Positions 8,008-16,032 of a stretch of 64,000 bases of DNA are shown piece by piece. A program made the position numbers and the translations under genes. A model generated the notes under the pieces. The model saw only the letters and a list, made by a program, of their open reading frames with translations, was not told the origin of the DNA and did no database searches. The stretch's first letter is position 1. Each line of letters starts with the position of its first letter. The DNA is from Curtobacterium sp. MCBA15_012 (lineage in GTDB: Bacteria; Actinomycetota; Actinomycetes; Actinomycetales; Microbacteriaceae), in NCBI RefSeq assembly GCF_001864935.2, contig NZ_CP126267.1, forward strand, positions 1,178,001 to 1,242,000, given 5' to 3'.

Positions 8008-11000
8008 ATGGTGGAGCAGAACACCGACAACACGACCAACGACGACGCCACGCCGAAGCGCCGCGGCCGCCTGTTCGGCAGCCGCCGAGCGCGGTCGGGC
8101 GGCCTGGAGGCCCGTGGCGACGTCGACCGGACGACGACCGACACCGACGGGGTCACCCTCCCCGCCGACGCGGCGACCGACGAGCGCGTCGCGTCGCCCG
8201 ACACCACCGCCGCTGACGCGGCAGCGGTGCAGGACGGGACCGAGGCACCGTCCTCGGTCGTGGCGCAGGACGGCACGACCGTCCCGGTCGCGGTCGACCC
8301 GGTCGCCGCTGCGTCCGGTGAGCCGCACGACGTCTCGACGCTGACCGGGGACCTGCCGGTCGTCGGGGCGGCGTCCGACGGCGTGGGCAGCGACGGCGTC
8401 GACGCCCTCGTCACCGGTGCCGACGCGCACGGGGCGCAGGCCGCCGGGACGCAGGACGAAGCAGGTGCGACCGCTGCCGACCCGACCACCGCCGGGGGCG
8501 ACGTGCCGGACGACGCGGGGCGCGCCTCCCGTCCGGACGCCGCCGTGCAGACGGCCGACGCGTCCGACGACGCGTCCGACGAGCCGTTCGTCCCGCGGGC
8601 CACGAGCACCCTCAGCCTGATCTTCCACGCGCCGGTGCTGCCGGAGGTGCCCGTCCGCGCCCCGCGCGACGAGCGGGACGACCGCGACGACGACGAGGAC
8701 GACGACGAGCAGGGCGGCGGCCGTCGCCGCTCCCGCCGTCGTGGCACGAGCGCCGACCGCGAGCAGCGCGCGCCGCGCGACCACCAGGAGCCGCGCCGCC
8801 GCGAGCCGGAGCTCATCACCGAGCCGCAGCGCATCAAGGGCTCGACCCGCCTCGAGGCGAAGAAGCAGCGTCGCCGTGACGGTCGCGACGCCGGTCGTCG
8901 TCGCCAGGTGATCACCGAGGACGAGTTCCTCGCGCGCCGCGAGAGCGTCGACCGCCAGATGATCGTGCGGTCCAGCTCGTCGAAGATCGAGATCGGTGTG
9001 CTCGAGGACAACGTCCTCGCGGAGCACTACGTCACGAAGTCGCACAACGTCTCGCTCATCGGCAACGTCTACCTGGGCAAGGTCCAGAACGTGCTGCCCT
9101 CGATGGAGGCGGCGTTCGTCGACATCGGCCGCGGGCGCAACGCGGTCCTCTACGCGGGCGAGGTCGACTGGGCGTCGGTCGACACCGGCAACCACGGCCG
9201 TCGCATCGAGGCCGCCCTCAAGCCGGGCGACAAGGTGCTCGTGCAGGTCACGAAGGACCCGGTCGGCCACAAGGGTGCCCGGCTCACCAGCCAGGTCTCG
9301 CTGCCCGGCCGCTACCTCGTGTACGTGCCGAACGGCTCGATGAACGGCATCTCGCGCAAGCTGCCCGACACCGAGCGTGCCCGGCTGAAGAAGATCCTCA
9401 AGGAGGTCCTGCCCGAGCACGCCGGCGTCATCGTCCGCACGGCCGCCGAGGGCGCGACCGAGGAGCAGCTCACCCGCGACGTGCAGCGCCTGACCAGCCA
9501 GTGGGAGGCGATCCAGAAGAAGGTCGCCGGGGGCCACGCGCCGGTCATGCTGCACTCCGAGCCCGACCTGCTCGTGAAGATCGTCCGCGACGTCTTCAAC
9601 GAGGACTTCACGAAGCTCATCATCGACGGCGACGCCGCGCGCGGGGTCATCGAGGACTACCTCGACGCCGTCGCGCCGGACCTCAAGGACCGCGTCGAGC
9701 TGTACGACGGCCCGGACTCCTTCGAGGAGTACCGCCTCAACGAGCAGATCGCCAAGGCGCTCGACCGCAAGGTGTGGCTGCCGTCGGGTGGCTCGCTCGT
9801 CATCGACCGCACCGAGGCGATGACGGTCGTCGACGTCAACACGGGCAAGTTCGTCGGATCCGGCGGCAACCTCGAGGAGACCGTCACGAAGAACAACCTC
9901 GAGGCCGCCGAGGAGCTCGTCCGCCAGCTGCGTCTGCGCGACATCGGCGGCATCATCGTCGTCGACTTCATCGACATGGTGCTCGAGTCGAACCGCGACC
10001 TGGTCCTCCGTCGTCTGGTCGAGTGCCTGAGCCGCGACCGGACGAAGCACCAGGTCGCCGAGGTCACCTCGCTCGGCCTCGTGCAGATGACCCGCAAGAA
10101 GATCGGCGTCGGCCTCCGCGAGTCCCTCGACGAGGTCAACGCGCAGGTGAACGACAACAACGCCGACCCCGGTCCGACCAAGGGCCGTCGCAAGGCCCGG
10201 AGCACCGGCGGCAACGGCTCGGGCAACGGGTCGAACGGTGGGTCCTCGAACGGCTCGTCGAACGGCTCCGGCTCGAACGGTGGCGGCGCGGCGCACCAGA
10301 TCACCGAGGACGTCAAGAACGCCCTGTCGCGCATCGCCGCCTCGACGCTGCCCCACGAGGAGTCCGACGCACCCCGGACCGGCATCGCGAACCCCCGCGG
10401 GGGAGCGGCCGCACCGGCAGCCGAGACTCCGGCGTCGCCCGCGTCGACCGCCACCCCGGTGTCCGCACCGGACGAGGCCGACCAGTCGCAGGGCCAGGCG
10501 CACGGCGGCGAGCAGCCGTCCGGCAAGCGTCGTCGTCGCCGCGGTGGCCGCGGTGGCAACGGCGCAGGCGGGACCGTCGGCGCCGAGCAGACCCCGGCGC
10601 CCGAGGAGCGTCCGGCAGCCACGTCCGGTCGGTCCGAGTCCACGCCCGCGGCACCGGCAGCCGAGCAGGCGCCCGCGCCGGTCACCTCGGCCTCCGCGCC
10701 GACCGCCGCCGCCGAGCCCGTCAAGGCCCCGGCTCGTCGTCGGGCGAGCTCGAGCGCCACGGTGACGCCGGCCGACACCACGGTGGCGATCCTGGACATC
10801 CCGGTCGCCGTCACGAAGCGCGAGCCCCGACCGGTGACCGGCGACGCCGAGTCCCTGCTCGACTCGGTGCTGCAGGCGCTCCCCGAGCCGAAGCAGCCCG
10901 GCCAGGGCCGCTCCCGCTCGCGTCGGGTCTCGTCGCCGAGCATCAGCGCTCCGGCCACCGCGGACACCGACACCGACACGGGCGACACGCCCGACGCCGG

Positions 11001-11022
11001 TGCCGTGATCGTGGGCAACTGA
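8008..11022 (+). CDS. rne: Ribonuclease E/G family endoribonuclease
   Basis: Single-strand endoribonuclease that begins mRNA decay and matures rRNA and tRNA; the 1004-residue product would be cytosolic. An acidic, Ala/Thr/Asp-rich arm (about 1-340) precedes the S1/RNase E core. The core starts near SLIGNVYLGKVQNVLPSMEA (about residue 349) and contains the catalytic aspartates in VVDVNTGKF (about 607-615) and VVDFIDM (about 650). A Gly/Ser-Asn repeat, an Arg-rich patch (KRRRRRGGRGG) and a Pro/Ala tail follow, the expected degradosome scaffold. The CPxC zinc-link normally found after the KKIGxGLxES motif is missing: the region reads DEVNAQVNDNN and holds no cysteine. ATG 8008 is chosen for AAGGAG 12 nt upstream. 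Confidence 0.95.
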   Translation: MVEQNTDNTTNDDATPKRRGRLFGSRRARSGGLEARGDVDRTTTDTDGVTLPADAATDERVASPDTTAADAAAVQDGTEAPSSVVAQDGTTVPVAVDPVAAASGEPHDVSTLTGDLPVVGAASDGVGSDGVDALVTGADAHGAQAAGTQDEAGATAADPTTAGGDVPDDAGRASRPDAAVQTADASDDASDEPFVPRATSTLSLIFHAPVLPEVPVRAPRDERDDRDDDEDDDEQGGGRRRSRRRGTSADREQRAPRDHQEPRRREPELITEPQRIKGSTRLEAKKQRRRDGRDAGRRRQVITEDEFLARRESVDRQMIVRSSSSKIEIGVLEDNVLAEHYVTKSHNVSLIGNVYLGKVQNVLPSMEAAFVDIGRGRNAVLYAGEVDWASVDTGNHGRRIEAALKPGDKVLVQVTKDPVGHKGARLTSQVSLPGRYLVYVPNGSMNGISRKLPDTERARLKKILKEVLPEHAGVIVRTAAEGATEEQLTRDVQRLTSQWEAIQKKVAGGHAPVMLHSEPDLLVKIVRDVFNEDFTKLIIDGDAARGVIEDYLDAVAPDLKDRVELYDGPDSFEEYRLNEQIAKALDRKVWLPSGGSLVIDRTEAMTVVDVNTGKFVGSGGNLEETVTKNNLEAAEELVRQLRLRDIGGIIVVDFIDMVLESNRDLVLRRLVECLSRDRTKHQVAEVTSLGLVQMTRKKIGVGLRESLDEVNAQVNDNNADPGPTKGRRKARSTGGNGSGNGSNGGSSNGSSNGSGSNGGGAAHQITEDVKNALSRIAASTLPHEESDAPRTGIANPRGGAAAPAAETPASPASTATPVSAPDEADQSQGQAHGGEQPSGKRRRRRGGRGGNGAGGTVGAEQTPAPEERPAATSGRSESTPAAPAAEQAPAPVTSASAPTAAAEPVKAPARRRASSSATVTPADTTVAILDIPVAVTKREPRPVTGDAESLLDSVLQALPEPKQPGQGRSRSRRVSSPSISAPATADTDTDTGDTPDAGAVIVGN

Positions 11023-11023
11023 C

Positions 11024-12112
11024 GTGACGGACCCGGCGGGCCCCGGCCGGCAGCACGACGCCGTGTCCCACGGAGCGGGCTGGGGACAGCCCGCTCCGGG
11101 GGACCGGATGCCCGCCGGGCCCACCGGGCGGGGTCGTCCGGCCGGTGACCCGCGGCGTGCCGTCGCACCCGGGGCCTCGGTGGCGAACACCACGAGTGCG
11201 CTCATCGCGGTCGTCTCGATCGTCCTCGTCGAGTTCGTCTCGGGCCTGGCGTCGCTGGTCGGGACGACCCTCGTGGTGCACCCGTTCGGCAACGCCGGCA
11301 CCGGTGCGTCCCTGCTCGGCAGCTTCGTCACGGGCGTGTTCACCGCGCCGCTGCCGTACTACCTGGTCACCTTCCTCGCGCTCGCGTTCCTGACGCCGAT
11401 CGCCCGCCGCAGCCCGCTGCCGACCGTGCTGGTCCGCGCGCTGCTCGCCGGCGCCGCCGGGACCGTGGCGCTCGTGCTCGTGGGGATGGCCACCGCGCTG
11501 GTCGACCTCGGCCGTCCCGGGGCGGGGGGCCGGACCGTCGCGGCCGTCGTCACGGGCCCGCTGGCGAACGGCGTGCCGTTCACCCTCATGCTGCTCGGCA
11601 CCGCGACCGTCGCGTGGCTCTGGACCGGACGCCCGGGAGGCGCTCGTCCCGGTGCGCGTGGTGGCTCGGGGCGTCTTGGCACGGTGCGGCCCGCCGACGC
11701 GGTGCCGTCGGCGACGGTGCAGCAGCCGGGCCAGGCGTGGGGACAGCCGCAGCCTGGCCATCGACCCGCTCCGCAGCCCGGGGCGCAGACGTGGTCGCAG
11801 CCGGCGCCGCCGCAGCCCGGGACCCCGGCGTGGGTGCAGCAGGCGCCGGAGCAGCCCGGGACCCCGGCGTGGCCGCAGCAGGCGCCGCAGGAGCCCTCGT
11901 GGGGGCAGCAGGACCCGCAGCAGCCGTGGGGGCAGCAGGACCCGCAGCAGCCCGTACGGGGGCAGCAGACGCCGCAGCAGGCCCCGTGGGGCCAGGGCCC
12001 CGCGCAGGGGCCGCAGGGGCCGCAGGGGACGTCGCAGGCCGAGCAGGGGCAGCACGGGGCGCCGCAGCCCGAGCAGCAGCCCCGGCCCTGGCAGCCGCCG
12101 GCACCGCGCTGA
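11024..12112 (+). CDS. Membrane protein with Gln/Pro-rich repeat tail, unknown function
   Basis: Not recognised as a named family. The 362-residue protein has a Gly/Pro-rich N-terminus of about 50 residues, four predicted membrane helices between about 55 and 200 (SVANTTSALIAVVSIVLVEF onward), and a C-terminal tail of about 150 residues that is almost entirely Q, P, G, A and W. The tail contains near-perfect repeats: QPGTPAWVQQAP/QPGTPAWPQQAP and WGQQDPQQP twice. It starts with GTG one base after the rne stop, so it is probably co-transcribed with rne. The tail looks disordered and could be a binding or phase-separating arm at the membrane face; that is inference. Confidence 0.75.
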   Translation: MTDPAGPGRQHDAVSHGAGWGQPAPGDRMPAGPTGRGRPAGDPRRAVAPGASVANTTSALIAVVSIVLVEFVSGLASLVGTTLVVHPFGNAGTGASLLGSFVTGVFTAPLPYYLVTFLALAFLTPIARRSPLPTVLVRALLAGAAGTVALVLVGMATALVDLGRPGAGGRTVAAVVTGPLANGVPFTLMLLGTATVAWLWTGRPGGARPGARGGSGRLGTVRPADAVPSATVQQPGQAWGQPQPGHRPAPQPGAQTWSQPAPPQPGTPAWVQQAPEQPGTPAWPQQAPQEPSWGQQDPQQPWGQQDPQQPVRGQQTPQQAPWGQGPAQGPQGPQGTSQAEQGQHGAPQPEQQPRPWQPPAPR

Positions 12113-12228
12113 GCACAGATCCGCACCCGTCCCGGCACCCGTTGGCGAGACGAGGCGAGGCGGAGCCGGACCGACGTGTCGGCGGTGCGCCGCGCCTCCC
12201 GGCCGACGCCGCGTGCCGGCCCGCGGTC

Positions 12229-12501
12229 TCAGTCGGCGCGCTTGTCGCGCTGCGCGACCCGCAGCCCGCTCGCGATCAGCCGGAGCACGAGCTCCCGACC
12301 GCTCACCGCGGTGGCCCCGGCCGCGACGAGTTCGTCGTAGCGCGCGAGGGGCACGTCGTAGTGGTCGTGGTCGAACGCACGACGCGGGATCCCGGCACGG
12401 TGCGCGAAGGCGTGGAGCTCGTCGTACGACGCGTCGCTGACCAGGTGGGACCACACCGTGTCGTGCGCGGGCCAGCTCGGCGGGTCGATCAGGACGGTCA
12501 C
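12229..12501 (-). CDS. DUF4031 domain-containing protein
   Basis: 90-residue protein with the full DUF4031 pattern: [20 protein letters not shown], then [12 protein letters not shown], then [12 protein letters not shown], and a C-terminal [14 protein letters not shown]. The invariant His and Asp residues (WSHLVSD, FDHDHYD) hint at a small metal- or nucleic-acid-binding fold, but no activity has been established that I know of. GTG at 12501 lies 6 nt behind TACGAT, so the mRNA is probably leaderless. It is divergent from rplU and convergent with the repeat-tail gene. Confidence 0.85.
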   Translation of the reverse strand: MTVLIDPPSWPAHDTVWSHLVSDASYDELHAFAHRAGIPRRAFDHDHYDVPLARYDELVAAGATAVSGRELVLRLIASGLRVAQRDKRAD

Positions 12502-12507
12502 GGATCG

Positions 12508-12513
12508 ATCGTA
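12508..12513 (-). promoter_or_regulatory. -10 hexamer, leaderless start of the DUF4031 gene
   Basis: TACGAT on the minus strand with 6 nt to the GTG at 12501; transcription would begin at or next to the start codon. Confidence 0.5.
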
Positions 12514-12526
12514 CGTGTGTCGCCGT

Positions 12527-12556
12527 TTGACCGGACCTAGGGGGATCGAGTATTCT
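12527..12556 (+). promoter_or_regulatory. rplU-rpmA promoter
   Basis: TTGACC (12527-12532) and TATTCT (12551-12556) with an 18-bp spacer, the best sigma-70-type promoter in the window, fitting strongly expressed ribosomal protein genes. The transcript would start near 12563. Confidence 0.75.
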
Positions 12557-12562
12557 CGACCC

Positions 12563-12679
12563 CTGGTGTCAGCGGGCCGTTCTGCCTGCGTCGCCGATCG
12601 GGCCCGGCCTACCGGGAGCCGCTCGTGCAGAAGTGGGCACCCGAGACTTCCCTCAAGCAGAGTACGTAAGGATTTCCAC
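12563..12679 (+). ncRNA. rplU 5' leader, possible ribosomal protein leader RNA
   Basis: About 115 nt between the predicted start site and rplU. It holds a small hairpin (CCCGG-CCTA-CCGGG near 12602-12615) and other GC-rich complementarity. Many ribosomal protein operons are regulated through such leaders, but I cannot match this one to a known L21 leader. Confidence 0.3.
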
Positions 12680-12988
12680 GTGGTTTACGCAGTAGTGCGC
12701 GCCGGCGGCCGTCAGGAGAAGGTCGAGGTCGGCACCATCCTCACGATCGACCGTGCCAAGGCCGACGACAAGGGCAACATCGACCTCGCGCCGGTGCTCC
12801 TCGTGGACGGTGACAAGATCACGTCGGCCGCTTCCGAGCTCGCCGGCGTCACCGTCACCGCACAGGTGCTCGAGGACCTCCGCGGTCCGAAGGTCGTCAT
12901 CCAGAAGTTCAAGAACAAGACCGGGTACAAGAAGCGTCAGGGTTTCCGCGCTGAGCTGACCCGCGTCAAGATCACCTCGATCGCGTAA
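12680..12988 (+). CDS. rplU: Large ribosomal subunit protein bL21
   Basis: 102-residue protein matching L21 from end to end: [17 protein letters not shown], the central LVDGD and VTAQVLED, and the C-terminal [15 protein letters not shown], the basic rRNA-binding segment. It binds 23S rRNA domains in the 50S subunit. GTG at 12680 is preceded by AAGGAT at 12668-12673; the start gives VVYAVV, the usual bL21 N-terminus. It is followed 14 nt later by rpmA, the universal partner. Confidence 0.97.
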   Translation: MVYAVVRAGGRQEKVEVGTILTIDRAKADDKGNIDLAPVLLVDGDKITSAASELAGVTVTAQVLEDLRGPKVVIQKFKNKTGYKKRQGFRAELTRVKITSIA

Positions 12989-13002
12989 GGCGGGAGTAGA
13001 AG

Positions 13003-13254
13003 ATGGCACACAAGAAGGGTGCGAGCTCCACTCGCAACGGTCGTGACTCGAACGCACAGCGCCTCGGCGTGAAGCGCTTCGGTGGCCAGGTCGTCAACGC
13101 CGGGGAGATCATCCTCCGCCAGCGTGGCACCCACTTCCACCCGGGCGCCAACGTCGGCCGCGGTGGCGACGACACGCTGTTCGCCCTCTCGGCCGGTGCG
13201 GTCGAGTTCGGCACCAAGGGCGGCCGCAAGGTCGTCAACATCGTCGCGGCGTAG
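13003..13254 (+). CDS. rpmA: Large ribosomal subunit protein bL27
   Basis: 83-residue L27 beginning [16 protein letters not shown], the N-terminal tail that reaches the peptidyl-transferase centre. There is no extra cleaved leader of the Firmicutes kind. Core motifs [24 protein letters not shown] and [11 protein letters not shown] are intact. It is co-transcribed with rplU and ends at a strong terminator. Confidence 0.98.
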   Translation: MAHKKGASSTRNGRDSNAQRLGVKRFGGQVVNAGEIILRQRGTHFHPGANVGRGGDDTLFALSAGAVEFGTKGGRKVVNIVAA

Positions 13255-13274
13255 TCGACGAAGCGTTCTCAGTT

Positions 13275-13303
13275 GGAGGGGCGGGCCGAGTGCCCGCCCC
13301 TCC
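13275..13303 (+). terminator. Intrinsic terminator after rpmA
   Basis: Perfect 12-bp stem, GGAGGGGCGGGC (13275-13286) with its complement (13292-13303) around CGAGT, followed by TTCGCTTT. Confidence 0.85.
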
Positions 13304-13313
13304 TTCGCTTTCC

Positions 13314-13451
13314 GCGGGCCGACCTGTCCGCACCCTCGCGGGCACACCGGCCCGCACCCTCGCGGGCACACCGGCCCGCGCCCTCGCGGGCCGATCTGCC
13401 CGCACCTTCGCGGACACACCTGTCCGCACCCTCGCGGGCACACCTGCCCGC
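13314..13451 (+). repeat. Array of six 24-bp hairpin units between rpmA and obgE
   Basis: Six stem-loops at exact 24-bp spacing, each a 6-bp stem (GCGGGC with GCCCGC) around a 6-nt loop and separated by ACCCTC-like 6-nt spacers. Stems start at 13314, 13338, 13362, 13386, 13410 and 13434; loops read CGACCT, ACACCG, ACACCG, CGATCT, ACACCT, ACACCT. Unit 5 has GCGGAC paired with GTCCGC, a compensated change. Unit 1 has GCGGGC with GTCCGC, a G-U pair. The array ends 5 nt before the obgE Shine-Dalgarno, so it lies in the obgE leader or between terminator and promoter. The covariation argues for selection on the paired form. Confidence 0.9.
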
Positions 13452-13469
13452 ACCGTAAGGAGTGGAACC

Positions 13470-14984
13470 ATGGCGACCTTCGTCGACCGCGTGACCCTGC
13501 ACCTCACCGCGGGGAACGGCGGCAACGGCTGCGTTTCGGTCCGCCGTGAGAAGTTCAAGCCCCTCGCCGGGCCCGACGGCGGCAACGGCGGTGACGGCGG
13601 CGACATCGTGCTCGTGGCCGACCCGCAGGTGACGACCCTGCTCGGCTACCACCGCTCGCCGCACCGTTCCTCGAAGAACGGCCAGCCCGGCATGGGCGAC
13701 ATGCGCAGCGGCGTGAGCGGCGAGACCCTCGAGCTGCCCGTCCCGATCGGCACCGTCGTGCACGACGAGGGCGGCGAGGTGCTCGCGGACATGACCGAGC
13801 CCGGCATGCGCGTCGTCGTCGCACCGGGCGGTCAGGGCGGCCTCGGCAACGCGGCCCTCGCGACCACCAAGCGCAAGGCCCCCGGCTTCGCCCTGCTGGG
13901 GACACCCGGGTGGACCGGCGACGTCAGCCTCGAGCTGAAGACCATCGCCGACGTCGCACTCGTCGGGTTCCCGAGCGCCGGCAAGTCCTCGCTCATCGCC
14001 GCGATCTCGGCCGCGAAGCCGAAGATCGCCGACTACCCGTTCACGACCCTGACCCCGAACCTCGGCGTCGTCGAGTCGGGCGAGGTCCGCTTCACGGTCG
14101 CCGACGTCCCCGGTCTCATCGAGGGCGCGTCGGAGGGCAAGGGCCTCGGCCTCGAGTTCCTGCGCCACGTCGAGCGCTGCGAGGCGCTCCTGCACGTCAT
14201 CGACTGCGCGACGCTCGACCCGGGCCGCGACCCGTTGAGCGACCTCGACGTGATCCTCGGCGAGCTCGAGCGCTACCCGGTCCCCGAGGGCCAGACCCCG
14301 CTGCTCGAACGTCCGCAGCTCGTCGCCCTGAACAAGGTCGACGTGCCCGAGGCCGCCGAACTCGCCGAGTTCGTCACGGCCGAGCTCGAGGACCGCGGCT
14401 ACCGGGTGTTCCCGATCTCGACCGCGTCCCGCGCCGGCCTGCGCGAGCTGACCTTCGCGCTGGCCGAGGTCGTCGAGCAGGCCCGCGCCGCCCGTCCGGC
14501 CGTGCCCGAGCAGGAGCGCATCGTGCTCCGCCCGAAGGCCGTCAACGCGAAGCCCTTCACGGTCCGTGCCGAGGGCGGCGAGGAGCACCGCTTCTACCGC
14601 GTCCGCGGCGAGAAGCCCGAGCGCTGGGTCGTGCAGACCGACTTCACCAACGAGGAGGCGATCGGCTACCTGGCCGACCGGCTCGCCAAGCTCGGCGTCG
14701 AGGACGGCCTGTTCAAGGCCGGCGCGGTCTCCGGGTCGACGGTCGTCATCGGTGGCGACGGGGGCATGATCTTCGACTGGGAGCCCACGCTCACCTCGAC
14801 CGCCGAGCTCATCACGAGCGCGCGTGGCACCGACTCCCGGGTGGGTGGGTCCTCGCGACCGACCCGCAACGAGCGCCGCGAGGACTACTTCGAGCGCATG
14901 GACGCCAAGGCGGCGGCGCGCGCCGAGCTCGAGCAGGAGCGCATCGCCGGCCTGTGGGCCGACGACGACGAGGACGGCCGCTGA
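13470..14984 (+). CDS. obgE: GTPase Obg
   Basis: Essential ribosome-associated GTPase of 50S assembly and stress signalling. The 504-residue protein shows the Gly-rich Obg fold (about 1-160; [15 protein letters not shown]), then the G domain with [10 protein letters not shown] (about 166-175), switch [16 protein letters not shown] and NKVD, then the C-terminal OCT domain (from about 350) and an acidic tail. ATG 13470 is preceded by AAGGAG at 13457-13462. Its position next to rplU-rpmA and upstream of proB is the standard gene order. The strong rpmA terminator and hairpin array suggest that its expression is partly uncoupled from the ribosomal genes. Confidence 0.97.
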   Translation: MATFVDRVTLHLTAGNGGNGCVSVRREKFKPLAGPDGGNGGDGGDIVLVADPQVTTLLGYHRSPHRSSKNGQPGMGDMRSGVSGETLELPVPIGTVVHDEGGEVLADMTEPGMRVVVAPGGQGGLGNAALATTKRKAPGFALLGTPGWTGDVSLELKTIADVALVGFPSAGKSSLIAAISAAKPKIADYPFTTLTPNLGVVESGEVRFTVADVPGLIEGASEGKGLGLEFLRHVERCEALLHVIDCATLDPGRDPLSDLDVILGELERYPVPEGQTPLLERPQLVALNKVDVPEAAELAEFVTAELEDRGYRVFPISTASRAGLRELTFALAEVVEQARAARPAVPEQERIVLRPKAVNAKPFTVRAEGGEEHRFYRVRGEKPERWVVQTDFTNEEAIGYLADRLAKLGVEDGLFKAGAVSGSTVVIGGDGGMIFDWEPTLTSTAELITSARGTDSRVGGSSRPTRNERREDYFERMDAKAAARAELEQERIAGLWADDDEDGR

Positions 14985-15033
14985 CGGCGGTCCGCCGACG
15001 CAGCAGCCCCGACCGACGAGGGACCGACGACCG

Positions 15034-15852
15034 ATGACCGAGACGACCGACCGCGCCGACACCGGGGCCGTGCTGGAGCGGGCTGACGTCCCGCGTGCCC
15101 GGCGCCTCGTCGTCAAGGTCGGTTCGTCGTCGGTCAGCGGCGACGCGGCCGGCCAGATCGGCGCGCTCGTCGACGCCCTGGCCGCCGTGCACGCCCGGGG
15201 GACCGAGGTCGTGCTCGTGTCCTCGGGCGCCATCGCGACCGGGTTCCCGTTCCTCGGGCTCGAGGGCCGCCCGGACGACCTCGCGACCCAGCAGGCGGCC
15301 GCGGCGACCGGGCAGAACCTCCTGATGTTCCGGTACCAGAAGGAGCTCGACCGGCACGGCGTCGTCGCGGCCCAGGTCCTGCTCACCGCGGGGGACATGC
15401 AGAACCCGACGCACCGGGTGAACGCGCAACGGGCCGTCGACCGGCTGCTCGAGCTGCGGGTCCTGCCGATCGTGAACGAGAACGACACCGTGGCCACGCA
15501 CGAGATCCGCTTCGGCGACAACGACCGGCTGGCCGCCCTCGTCGCGCGCCTGCTCGGTGCCGACGCGCTCGTGCTGCTCTCCGACGTCGAGTCGCTGTAC
15601 ACGCGGCCGCCGGAGCACCCCGACGCGCGGCCGATCCACGACGTCCCGTTCGGTGACGAGCTCGCCGGGGTCACGTTCGGCGCGTCGGGAGCGGCCGGCG
15701 TGGGTACCGGGGGAGCGGCCACGAAGGTCGCCGCTGCCCGGCTCGCCGCCGAGGCCGGCACCGCCGTGCTCGTGACCGCGACCGGCCTGGTCGAGCGCGC
15801 GCTGGCCGGCGAGCAGGTCGGCACCTTCTTCCACCCGGCTCCGCGGGGCTGA
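15034..15852 (+). CDS. proB: Glutamate 5-kinase
   Basis: First enzyme of proline synthesis, ATP-dependent phosphorylation of glutamate. The 272-residue protein has the amino-acid-kinase fold: VVKVGSSSVSG near the N-terminus, VSSGAIATG, and VNENDTVA with FGDNDRLAALVA. The C-terminal PUA domain found in about 370-residue ProB enzymes is absent, so this is the short form. ATG 15034 is preceded by GAGGGA. obgE-proB-proA is the usual actinobacterial order. proA has its own promoter downstream. Confidence 0.95.
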   Translation: MTETTDRADTGAVLERADVPRARRLVVKVGSSSVSGDAAGQIGALVDALAAVHARGTEVVLVSSGAIATGFPFLGLEGRPDDLATQQAAAATGQNLLMFRYQKELDRHGVVAAQVLLTAGDMQNPTHRVNAQRAVDRLLELRVLPIVNENDTVATHEIRFGDNDRLAALVARLLGADALVLLSDVESLYTRPPEHPDARPIHDVPFGDELAGVTFGASGAAGVGTGGAATKVAAARLAAEAGTAVLVTATGLVERALAGEQVGTFFHPAPRG

Positions 15853-15872
15853 CCCGACCTGGTCCACCGGTC

Positions 15873-15892
15873 GGGAGGCGCGGTGCGGCCGG
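15873..15892 (+). repeat. Partial copy of the dispersed GGGAGGCGCG palindrome
   Basis: Only the left arm (GGGAGGCGCGGTGCGGCC) is clear, 20 bp after proB. The right arm is decayed. Confidence 0.5.
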
Positions 15893-16020
15893 AAGGGTCC
15901 GGTTCGTCGCGTGCGGGGTCGCGGCCACCTCGCGTGGCCGGCTCCTCCTCCACAGGGCGGCCTGGCACGGATGCCCTCCACCGGACCGACGCAGGAGGTC
16001 ACGTCCGGCCCGTCCGCTCC

Positions 16021-16026
16021 TACAAT
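16021..16026 (+). promoter_or_regulatory. -10 hexamer, leaderless start of proA
   Basis: TACAAT, 6 nt before the proA ATG. No Shine-Dalgarno is present between them, so translation most likely begins at the 5' end of the mRNA. Confidence 0.65.
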
Positions 16027-16032
16027 CGGACC

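Noticed and set aside
7645..11343. 1232-codon open frame on the minus strand opposite rne
   Set aside because: Shadow of rne. The real gene has clear catalytic motifs; the reverse product has none.
13314..13451. Hairpin array considered as a CRISPR
   Set aside because: Units are 24 bp with 6-nt near-constant spacers and inverted symmetry; no unique spacers and no cas genes.
13273..13458. Small frame encoding an [12 protein letters not shown] repeat peptide across the hairpin array
   Set aside because: 24 bp is a multiple of three, so all frames give repeats. Codon positions show no bias, stems covary as RNA, and there is no ribosome site.
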